Assembly (NCBI GenBank): GCA_963965975.1
Contig: OZ014416.1
Span: 4,464,001-4,528,000 of the forward strand
Length of the DNA: 64,000 nucleotides
Source: Xestospongia bergquistia
Lineage: Eukaryota; Porifera; Demospongiae; Haplosclerida; Petrosiidae
Direction: 5' to 3'
The stretch's first letter is position 1. Every line of letters begins with the position of its first letter. Positions 40,891 to 49,585 of this stretch are shown here, one piece after another. The translations under genes and the position numbers were made by a program. The notes beneath the pieces were generated by a model. The model was not told the DNA's origin, searched no databases, and saw nothing but the letters and a program-made list of their open reading frames with translations.

Positions 40891-41529
40891 CGCATCATGA
40901 TAAGAAGACTACAAGAAAAATAAATAAATATTGTAAAATTAACCTCAACAGATAGTGAGCATTTAGTTTACTGAATGAGTCACATGATAACATAAATAAT
41001 AATATGATAATTAACCGATATTGCAAAATTGAATACATTAAGGCGCGTTCTCTATCATTTATAATCTTGTTCTATGGCTTACAATGAGGAGCTGTAGGTA
41101 GTCCAGGAGGATAGAGAGAATTGAAAAAGAAAGAGATTGCATGATCATAGTAGAGATAGTAATATGAAGCTCTGACTATTCCATTCTACCTAAAGAAATC
41201 ATGTAAGTGCTTTCTGGCAGTCTCAGCATCAATTAGTATTGTATGATTATGTATGAAAAGCCATTACATAATTTAGAATTATACACCATCAATGTCAGCT
41301 CTTCTTTAAAAAAGACAATAAAACTACAAGAAGTTTATATAATTATAATAAACAAATGATCCGGTATATAAAGCATTATTATAGCAATATCTTTGAAGGA
41401 GCATTAAAATTAAATGTTAAAACTGTTGGTAAAAGATTTACTATCTTATTTATTTGAGTATTTAGACATCACAGAGGAGGAGGATAGAGGATAATATGGA
41501 GGTAGTTCCTTTGTCCTAAAACCAAGTTC
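40891..41529. other. AT-rich DNA, probable 3' flank of SRCR gene
   Basis: This lies downstream of the last SRCR exon on the minus strand and probably includes its 3' UTR. No other feature was seen. Confidence 0.4.
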
Positions 41530-42595
41530 TTAATTCTCTTTGTCTACCACATCTGACTCAGGATATGGAGCTGTTGATGGAACAGGAGGATAAAGTGCAG
41601 GATTATAAGGAGAAAGGGGGGGGGGTATTGATGGGTTAAAGGATGAATGAGGCTCTTGAGTTGTAGTTGAAGGTGCTGGAGGTGTGTCTAGCCTTGCTAA
41701 CGAGATGGGAGGATGGTTTGTAGTAGTCATTGAGCTACGATGATCTGATGGTGTCCAAGTTCGACCCACATTACAGAATGGATTTCTGACGTTGCGGAAT
41801 GGATTCTCAGGTAAATTATGTTAGTCTCTAATAAATAGTATTATAACACCAACAATAATCACAAATCCAACAACACTTCCAATTGTAGCCCCAACGATAT
41901 GATCAATTGTGTCTAGAAAATATTTTGTAATAATATCAATTTAAAAACTTACAAGAAGAAGATCTAATGGTGTTACTACTATCAGTAGTACGAGCTGAAT
42001 CTGCGGGGTTAAAGAAAAAATGACTATTAAATTATCATATTAGATGGTACGCTAGTATTATTAAAATGTGGCATGTTACTATAGCAACAGTGACTATATA
42101 ATGTATTGTCGCTATGGCAACAGTGACTAATAATGTATTGTCACTATAAGTTAACTGTATTAAAACATCTACTTTACAACAGGTAATGGTGACATCTTTG
42201 TTATGTCCATAGTTATAATCATCACTGCCAGGACATCTCTGACATGTTGTTATACAACTATCTCCAAAATCACACTCTAGATCATCCAACCAAATCGATT
42301 GAGAAGTGTTCCCTTGTCTATGGAGATAACAACTGATCATGTAGTCTGTTACTCACATAGACAGATGCTCATATCGATAATAGGTATTATAACCTAATTG
42401 TTTACATGTTGCTATAGCTTTGTATAATCCAAAAGAATCATCACAATGTGTTCCCTATCGTCCATTACAGTACACTTCAATCAGTCCTTCATTGACATAG
42501 TTGCCTCCCGTGAGACGTACCATACCATTATATGGGTTGTTCCAAATATGAGTAGAATCTGTGAGATGACCAAAGTAACCGTTACTCCAGAATAT
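41530..42595 (-). pseudogene. SRCR-domain transmembrane receptor, two nonsense codons
   Basis: Four exons on the minus strand join in phase: 42595-42357, 42317-42178, 42000-41953 and 41912-41530. The first two form one scavenger receptor cysteine-rich domain: VRLTGGNYVNEGLIEVYCNG, CKQLGYN, then IWLDDLECDFGDSC and TCQRC. A short Ser/Thr-rich stalk follows, then a membrane helix (IVGATIGSVVGFVIIVGVII). The cytoplasmic tail has two NPF motifs, as bound by EH-domain endocytic adaptors, and a Pro/Tyr-rich end. TAG at 42455-42457 replaces the conserved Trp after CNG. TAA at 41821-41823 ends the frame just after the membrane segment, although the tail continues in frame. Introns are 39, 177 and 40 bases. 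The start of the gene lies further right and was not found. SRCR proteins are usually cell-surface recognition receptors. Confidence 0.82.
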
Positions 42596-44468
42596 CTGTG
42601 TCATATGTGTGTCATATAGAGTGTAGATGATATAGCTTTACTAAAATGTACAGACTTGCAGTCATTCTAAAAAGGATATTCTTAAAAAATTAATTTATTG
42701 ATGTAAGGGTTTAACAAAAGGTGTTATAGTATAGTTATCTAAAATCTTTGTCGCATTGACTGAATTCTCTTAATTATCTTTGTAGCTGTGGAGATGTTAA
42801 TGCATTATAATTAAGATATTACCAATAAAAGCAGGATAGCTCCTTAGAAAGAGAATGAGAGAGGAGTGGCAAAATACATGTACACTTACAGAGTAAGTAC
42901 AATACCTGACACTTTAAATTTACTTTGTTGGTAAATCAATGAACAATTGATAAATTTAATTTTAATTACGCAATCCACTACTGAGGATCTGTCCTTTCCA
43001 ATTTTGCGAATTACAGTTATTTACAGTATTTCTGTCACACCTCACCTCCTCTAAAGAGAGACCTGTGCCAAGAGTGACTGTACTTTCTGTTTGGTTGAAT
43101 CTCCTTTTTTTTTAAGTTACTGTTGATCTGTCATACTGTTGTTCTTGAAGGAATAAGGTATGATCCTATTAATAATTTCTTCATGTGTTCACAAATAAGA
43201 GAGTTTGGGGTTATATGAAATGATTATGTCATGAAGGCTTATGGTCCAAAGAAAATCTTGTTGATTGTTCATTTGTCTTATGTGCAAGTTTGTATTAAAC
43301 TGGTCATTATTAAGGTTAATACTATGTGAGACTAGTTCAGTAAATTGGACTTTCCTTAGTGTATGACCAGATGCTCAAACTTGACCTTTCTTAGTGTATT
43401 GTTCAGATGCTTCTTTGAAATGTGAGAATGTGACTTAAGTCCAATATCTTTGCATTTAAACCACATTTTACTAACCAATCAGAATGCTTGAAACCTATTG
43501 CATCATCAGCTTAGCTGCGCAAATTATTATCAATAGTAAAGCCTAAAAAAAGATGTGACATTAAGAATAAGAGTATAATTGTTCCAAAGTAATCCTTGAA
43601 GTTATCACAAGCATAAGGTGATTACTACTTTTGAGAAAAACTTTTTGACTGGAATCTGCAGTTCTGTTTATAAGTTACCATGTCAAGGAATTTGTCTAAA
43701 GTCACCAGACATCCTTTCTTACATTAAAAGTAAGTGGACGTCTCAGTGTGAGACTGTACTCTCCTAGCTCAATCCACAGTATAATTTGGACAAATGTTAT
43801 TATAATTATTTTACAATATGAGTGGATCATTGATGTAACAACTAGTTATATGGAAGATATTAATATTCTTTATTTATCAGATTATGTGAAATGTAATACA
43901 GTATATTTAATGATTCCACTCAAGGGGACATCATCAGATATATTATATTTTATGTAATTGGCTGTTACATGTATTGGACTATACACAGGTGATGCTTGGT
44001 TGGTTGATAGGAACCTCCTTTTTTTCATAGAAAATTCTAAAATTCTTTAAAAGTCCTTTGTATGGACCTAATATATATATATAATAATGATAATAAGATT
44101 ATAGTTAGCACTTGTAACTTGACACTCTACAAATAGAAAGTTCAATGACCACTAGACCATCTTGTATGTATACGTCTAGTAATAAATGTATATGAAAGTT
44201 AATATGAAAATTGTAAAAACAAGACTATAAATATTGTATACATTATTCTACAATTACTTTGATAATAAATCTGTTACTAAGTACTAATATTAATGAGGTT
44301 AGTTACCATATTAACTGTAAATATAATGGTTTATAAAATATGTGATTATCATATATTTTAATTTAATTATATTATATATACATTTTAAATTAGTTACTGA
44401 AAATTTTTCACCTTTTAGATCTGTGACTCTGACTACACTGTGAAGTAGTAGTGCGATAGTGTATTTAC
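42596..44468. other. intergenic; possible missing SRCR 5' exons
   Basis: The signal peptide and any earlier domains of the SRCR gene should lie here but I could not identify them. Near 43340-43410 a ~50-base phrase around TTAGTGTATGACCAGATGCT is duplicated. No other gene was recognised. Confidence 0.4.
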
Positions 44469-44484
44469 ATGAAAATGGCAGCAG
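44469..44484 (+). CDS. CARD/ZU5-type gene A, exon 1 (start)
   Basis: ATG AAA ATG GCA GCA G, then the donor GTAAATG. It ends in phase 1, which matches the next exon (44803-44859), so the model opens MKMAAE. The exon is very short, so this assignment rests on phase and donor quality only. Confidence 0.4.
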
Positions 44485-44802
44485 GTAAATGATCATTATA
44501 ATTGTAGACAGTAACAAAGATAACTGTCCATGTATTACTATAATTATTACTATTATAGTTAATAATTAGCCCCACCCTAATGTGTTTAATGTCCACCTTA
44601 TTTAGTATTAATTTTGTTTGACATACCACATATTCTATTTATAAGCCAACCACAAACCATTGTATTATAAGTATACTCTATCCAAGTTGAGAAGAGCTAC
44701 CCAGACATGAAAGTTTACTCTTTAAATAGTTAGTATATCCAAACATTAGGTCATTATTAATCATTATTATTGGTATTATTTATAATTTATTTGTTCACGT
44801 AG

Positions 44803-44859
44803 AAACATTTGAGAGACTTCAATTTAACCTTAATCCCAACACTGGAATATTTGATTCAG
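44803..44859 (+). CDS. gene A, exon 2 (first copy of duplicated 57-bp exon)
   Basis: The acceptor TTGTTCACGTAG and donor CAG/GTAATTT bound 57 bases. Read in phase 1 they give TFERLQFNLNPNTGIFDS. The exon is symmetric (phase 1 in, phase 1 out), so it can be duplicated or skipped without frame change. The whole exon with its flanking introns is repeated at 45237-45476. The peptide is Asn-rich and probably a flexible linker. No family is recognised. Confidence 0.55.
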
Positions 44860-45315
44860 GTAATTTAGTTTCTCTGTAATATGTCAATACAGTATGTTAA
44901 CTGTTACACTTGGACATTTACTGTAGTATTATAATTATAGCTACTTCACAGCACTAAGGTATACATATATATATATATGTATATGTTGTATTATGTAATA
45001 AGCCACATATATGTATGTAGTATATGCAAGGGGTTGGGTCTGTTTAATCTTCACCTTGTGCAATACTAATTAATATCTTGGTCTTTCTCTCCCTCATGTT
45101 ATGTTATTCATATACCAGAGTTGTGTAATACATATATGTATAGAACATGTTGTCCAATGTTAATTATGATTTAGTGTTGTATGAAAAGAACCAACAGTGT
45201 AGTTAATTTTCTTACATGAACTATATTCACTTGTAGTTAGTATATCCAAACATTAGGTCATTATTAATCAATTCAATATTATTATTGACTATCTATAATT
45301 TGTTTGTTCACGTAG

Positions 45316-45372
45316 AAGCAATTAACAGACTTCCATCTAATCCTAATCTTGAAACTGAAATATCAGATTCAG
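45316..45372 (+). CDS. gene A, exon 3 (second copy of duplicated 57-bp exon)
   Basis: The same acceptor and donor context and the same length as 44803-44859. In phase 1 it reads AINRLPSNPNLETEISDS, keeping R-L, N, I and D-S from its twin. Its phase joins correctly to the previous copy. The similarity continues in the flanking introns (TTAGTATATCCAAACATTAG on the left, ATGTCAATACA and GGACATTTACTGTAGT on the right), so this is a genomic duplication of about 510 bases spacing. Confidence 0.55.
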
Positions 45373-45476
45373 GTAATATAATTTCTATTATGATATGTCA
45401 ATACATTATGTTAATGGTTACACTGGACATTTACTGTAGTAATTTAATTATAGCTTCTTCCCAGGACTAACTGATA

Positions 45477-46215
45477 GTTTTAGTAAACAATGTGTAGTGA
45501 TGTCCAGTACTACCATACCTTGTCTTTTGTATTAACTAGCAATCCTATATATCCCAGGATACTAAGTAGTCCCTAAGACTAGACCAATGTCAACACTGAG
45601 TATCCTTAAATTGATATTGGTTGTGTTTAGTACATGTAGGTTCCTCAATACCAAGTATCACTGGTATATCTTGATATGATCCCAACTCAAGAGATATACA
45701 CATTCCTTAGTGCTAAGTATTCATACTAACTGTAGTATATCTTGGAATGGTCAATTTATTAGCCCAGTAAATATGCATCCCTAAACACTAGTACCACTGG
45801 ATACTTAGTACATCCTGGGATGGTGAGTGTCAGTAATCAAGTGCATACCTATGTATCACTTAATATTGAGTATCCCTTGGTACTTAGTACATTGTCATTT
45901 AGAGAAAAGTTAATTATATGAGTAAATCTACCAGGACCATTACTGATAACATTTTCACCAAATACTTGTTTTTGCTTGTCATTTTCCCTTATCATTATTT
46001 CTAAGACAGTATGTGAAGGTTTCCAATTTTTTAGTGAATTTTCTTCTTAACCATCATCACAGTGCCTATTTATTATATTCATGTATTTTTGATATAAACT
46101 TATGTGAACTTAACACTATAATTATAGTAGTCATATAAATTTAATTTTACATATACACAAATAGTTATGTGCTATGAAAGACTTTTTCTATTGTTTCTAA
46201 ACATTTTTATTCTAG
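45477..46215. other. gene A intron
   Basis: AT-rich intronic DNA. From 45540 to 45900 short phrases such as ACTAAGTA, TGGTATATCTTG and AGTACATC recur loosely, a decayed minisatellite at best. Confidence 0.4.
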
Positions 46216-46350
46216 TTAGTGAAAAATCGTGTGTACATTTGTCAATAATCGGGAACATTATGACATCATGTTGTGGTAGCCTGTGAACAATGCCATTCCT
46301 ATTATATTGGATTTCTTTCCTAAACATCTAACACCTCAACTTTTCATGTT
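46216..46350 (+). pseudogene. gene A, CARD-like exon with frameshift and stop
   Basis: It is bounded by the acceptor TTTTTATTCTAG and the donor GTAAGTGG. The incoming phase from exon 3 reads VSEKSCVHLS and then runs to a stop. A different frame continues as NNREHYDIMLW, a TAG codon, then PVNNAIPIILDFFPKHLTPQ. That second part resembles the start of the CARD-like domain at 63841 (RKYYADICEAIEVNPLPIIN): same R-x-Y/H-Y opening and P-I-I. Gene A therefore seems to have carried the same death-fold type of domain. One frameshift and one stop make this copy defective, unless the assembly has base errors. Confidence 0.5.
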
Positions 46351-47007
46351 GTAAGTGGATTTATAAGATTTACTGAATAGAACAAAATATTTCTCTCTAG
46401 CTTATCATTAGCCTGAGATAAACCAAGTATGTGATGTATAGAATTATTTTAGTAATCAAGATATGAGTAATCACAAAACATACCAACATCTTTTAGTCTC
46501 ACATTTTAGCATGTATGAAGCCACTCTGACAATCCTTGTTTAGCCTGAGTATGCATGGATTCATACATTATGAGAAAGTTATTTTTCATGGTACAGTACA
46601 TCATAGTATTTTGTATAATCAGATGTGTACACTCCTTTCATTATAAGGTTGGTCATATAGATCAATGACCAAATAAATTATGCACTTTACACTTCCGAGT
46701 ATATTTTTTGGACTTCAAGCATTATTATTATTCAGATATAGATAACTTGTTTTTCAACTATCCCTTTGCTTTCAAAGTTCTTTAATGTCTTTCTTAGCTC
46801 CAGTAAAGGTTGCTGTGTAGTTATGTTGCTTAACAGTTAGGGAACTACTGATTAGATTTAAAGACTGTTATTCAATAGGTTATTGCCTATCTATACTTGA
46901 ATTCATAGTACTGCTATTGAGAGTATAATTTGTTTATAGTTTCTTTGGTCTTTACTCTGATCTAGTTTATTGCTGTTGTACAATTCATGAGCTGTGTAAA
47001 CATATAG
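46351..47007. other. gene A intron
   Basis: AT-rich. An extra small exon may be hidden here, because the phases of the flanking exons do not match directly. None was identified. Confidence 0.35.
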
Positions 47008-47157
47008 GAGTGGGTATACAAACAATTATGTTGTGTTACTGAGCCACTCCATCCCATCTTGCCACCACTTATTGAAGAGTATGTTCAGGCTGTTCTTCTT
47101 GGCTGTCTCTCCTCATCTCATACTCTAAAAGACACTGCCACCATGACTGTTGTCCAG
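47008..47157 (+). CDS. gene A, 50-codon exon before the ZU5-like domain
   Basis: The acceptor ACATATAG and donor CAG/GTATGA bound exactly 150 bases, open in phase 0. The peptide includes EWVYKQLCCVTEPLHPILPP, then LIEEYVQAVLLGCLSS and LKDTATMTVVQ. It looks helical and protein-like, but I do not know the family. It splices in phase to the 31-base exon at 47300. A minus-strand frame over the same bases is a shadow. Confidence 0.6.
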
Positions 47158-47299
47158 GTATGAATGTAACCTGTTTTAAAGTAAGTTTAATATTTTTCGT
47201 ATCCAGACTCCTTTTACAACTGAAGAGGTATTTGATAATAAAGCCACACCCACTGGACAAAACTTGTTATCTCAAATATTAAATTTATATTTCTATCAG

Positions 47300-47330
47300 G
47301 ACACATATCTCGGAAATTTGAAACAACTAT
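47300..47330 (+). CDS. gene A, 31-base micro-exon
   Basis: TTTCTATCAG is followed by 31 bases reading DTYLGNLKQL plus one base, then the donor GTAAGTAG. The incoming phase 0 and outgoing phase 1 fit both neighbours exactly, which supports the model. Confidence 0.55.
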
Positions 47331-47793
47331 GTAAGTAGATGGATGGGTGAATGAATGGGTGATGGACATGTAGACAGAAGGATGAATTAATAGAAATCAT
47401 CAGTAATCTTGTACTGATATAGGTTGTTGTCATTAAACTATCATTATTACTATATTGTATAATTATTATTATACAGATCTATTTAAAGGAATGTTGATAG
47501 TAGGAAAGAACCCTTCCCAGTTTAGTGCCTCTAAAAATCAACAGTTATCGCTGAAAGGGCTAAAAATTTCAATACCAGCACAAGTTATCACACCTGTAAA
47601 TGCTTCATATGAAATTACTGCTACTAGATTGTGGGTTGGCAAATTTGAATTTCCTGAAAATACCAAACTTGTCAGTGGGGTGTGTCATATATCAATCTCT
47701 AGCTTATTTCAGCTTAATAGACCAGTTACAGTTCAACTAGAGCATTGTGTTAACATTATTGATAAGAAACAAGCAAAATATCTGTTTTGTTGT

Positions 47794-48415
47794 CAGACAT
47801 GGGGCAAGCACTTGAGTGCTTGTGCTTGAAAGCACTTTAAGCACATTTTTTGGAATGCTTGGAGGTGCTTTCAAGCATTTATTATATATAAAGCATTTAT
47901 GCTTGTGCTTGTGCTTAAGCACTTTATAGCATTAATGCTTTAAAGCACTTTATAAGCACTTTTAAGCACAAAGGCTGCAAGTTCTTTGTGGACTTAGCAC
48001 ATCTATTAATACTCTTTTGCTATCAGTCTGTTTATCCATCATTAGCAAATATAACTACAACTGTGTTGGGAGTTCCTGTATCTTTTTATGTAGTAGAGCA
48101 GCTGTTTAGTGTGGCAAGCAAGATCTTTAGGCCAGAGAGATGCCGACTGGTAGATACTATATTCTATAATAATATTTATATGATCTAACAAGAAGTACTT
48201 TAAAAGTTGACTTAGATAAAAGAATTGTTTATTTGAAGGACATTTTTTTGTCAAAAATGCTTGTGCTTGTGCTTCAAGCATTTTTTAAGTGCTTGAATTT
48301 GTGCTTCAAGCACTTATTTTTTAGAAGCATAAATGCTGGTGCTTGTGCTTAAGCTCTTTTATGAATGCTTTAAGTTGTGCTTCAAGCACTTCAGTAAATG
48401 CTTGCCCCATGTCTG
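47794..48415 (+). mobile_element. hAT DNA transposon, internally deleted, 622 bp
   Basis: The ends are inverted repeats: CAGACATGGGGCAAGCA on the left, TGCTTGCCCCATGTCTG on the right. They are flanked by a perfect 8-base target duplication TTTGTTGT (47786-47793 and 48416-48423), the hAT hallmark. Clusters of GCTTGTGCTT in both orientations near the ends are likely transposase binding sites. The only coding trace is the hAT C-terminal dimerisation domain at 48036-48185. The rest of the transposase is absent, so mobility would depend on an enzyme supplied elsewhere. It interrupts a host exon. Confidence 0.93.
47988..48188 (+). pseudogene. hAT transposase C-terminal fragment (hATC)
   Basis: A 66-codon frame inside the hAT element. 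YPSLANITTTVLGVPVSFYV followed by VEQLFSVASKIFRPERCRL matches the conserved end of hAT transposases, where Ser-Glu-x-x-Phe-Ser is followed by an Arg and a Leu. This segment normally forms the dimer interface. No catalytic residues or BED finger are present. Confidence 0.82.
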
Positions 48416-48704
48416 TTTGTTGTTGCTAAATATGGTCCACCTTTCAAGTTTGAATATCTAGAAGGAGAATAATTTTTTCCTGGTTCACAATATGGGACTA
48501 CACATCTAAAAGAATTTTCATATCTAGCTATAGTACTCTGTACTATAGATAGGCACATTGGGTCTAGGAAGAGTAGTTCAAGGAGTTGCAGTTAGCGTGC
48601 CATTTTGGATCTAGAAGTATTTCTAGGAGGTGCAGTTGGTGGTGCCACATTGGGTCTAGGAGCAGGTGTAAACAGTGGTGCCATTGGATATCATTATGCA
48701 ACTA

Positions 48705-48939
48705 GTAAGTATATACTGATCAGTTATACATGTATGGAATAAAATGTTTAAAACTATTTTGGGTGAGTCAGCAATTGTATGCTTTATGCTATGAGTCATA
48801 AGTTTGAATTAAACTCTAAAATATAGTTTTACAGATACTGATCTTCCTAACTGCAACTATAGAACTTATATATTCTACAAAGTAATAAATTTGGGGACAT
48901 AGATGATACAATTCATAGTTGTTCAAAATACATTTATAT
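48705..48939. other. gene A intron
   Basis: AT-rich intronic sequence between the ZU5-like exon donor and the MITE. Its last eight bases (48932-48939) are the left copy of the target duplication. Confidence 0.4.
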
Positions 48940-49399
48940 CAGGCTTGGTGTCAAATACATGAGTATTTGTATTTAGTTATATTTAAATACGTATTTGTAT
49001 TTGTATTTTGAAATTTTGAAACAGGAAGTATTTTTATTTGAAATACGTTGTGAAATCTTCAAATACTCCTTTTAAAATTATTTGTTTCTCAGCATAGCAG
49101 GAAAAGATTTTTGCCCCAATTGATGTCGTTTAACTGACAAAACATTTGAAGAACTTGTGCTTATTAGATGCAATCAATAATTTGTAATGATTAGTTGATT
49201 ACATGTAAAAGCAAAAGTACAATAGTGGGATAGTACAAAGAAGTATTTGGAAAGTACTTAAATACTTTTCAAAGTATTTGTATTTGTATTTAAAATACAT
49301 TCCTACTAGAAGTATTTGTATTTGTATTTTGTATTTCATGTTTTGAGAGTATTTATATTTGTATTTAAATACTATTCAATGTATTTGACCCCATGGCTG
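48940..49399. mobile_element. hAT-like MITE rich in TATTTG repeats, 460 bp
   Basis: The ends are CAGGCTTGGTGTCAAATACA and, reversed, CAGCCATGGGGTCAAATACA. Flanks are 8-base near-duplicates ATTTATAT (48932-48939) and CTTTATAT (49400-49407). The interior holds many copies of GTATTTGTATTT in both orientations. There is no coding capacity. CAG termini and 8-base duplications fit the hAT superfamily, but the terminal sequence differs from the 622-bp element, so it belongs to another family. Confidence 0.78.
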
Positions 49400-49481
49400 C
49401 TTTATATGGGGCATATATTCTTATGCAGTAAATGTTTATCACTTTAAATTATTATGTAATCATCAATATTTCTTACATAGG

Positions 49482-49585
49482 TAATTGCAAAATGGAAGTC
49501 TGATTTTGGTATTCAAGAATTGAATTTTCCATTTCATTTTGCTATTAACACTCCCTCATCAAGAGAACAGGAACTCAATTCATGA
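49482..49585 (+). CDS. possible further exon of gene A
   Basis: After TTTCTTACATAG a 33-codon open stretch reads AKWKSDFGIQELNFPFHFAI and then NTPSSREQELNS before TGA. It looks protein-like, but the phase inherited from the ZU5-like exon would give an early stop, so either there is a frameshift or it belongs elsewhere. The family is not recognised. Confidence 0.3.

Larger units (their letters stand above)
44725..45476. repeat. tandem duplication of an exon with its flanking introns
   Basis: Copy 1 is about 44725-44960 and copy 2 about 45237-45476. Both start TAGTTAGTATATCCAAACAT and end near a CAGCACTAA/CAGGACTAA string. The spacer between them (44961-45236) is AT-rich with a TATATA run. Confidence 0.85.
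47477..48704 (+). pseudogene. gene A, ZU5-like domain exon, split by a hAT element
   Basis: The exon begins after ATTATTATACAG in phase with the 31-base exon and ends at A/GTAAGTAT. The left part (47477-47793) reads KGLKISIPAQVITPVNASYE, VGKFEFPENTKLVSGV and PVTVQLEHCVNI, a ZU5-like beta-domain pattern also seen in other sponge and cnidarian predicted proteins. The hAT element (47794-48415) interrupts it. The domain then resumes at 48416 as FVVAKYGPPFKFEYLEG and FFPGSQYGTTHLKEFSYLAI, but one base out of frame with the left part and with a TAA after EYLEGE. The last 130 bases encode a Gly-rich, repeated segment (GGAVGGATLGLGAGVNSG), membrane-like. ZU5 domains commonly mediate intramolecular or partner contacts in Death-domain proteins. 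Confidence 0.7.

Noticed and set aside
44311..44517. Minus-strand 68-codon frame
   Set aside because: AT-rich chance frame overlapping the short first exon of gene A; no domain or splice evidence.
47069..47260. Minus-strand frame with SWWQCL, similar to a peptide at 13800
   Set aside because: Only six residues agree, and the plus strand holds a phase-consistent exon here; taken as coincidence.
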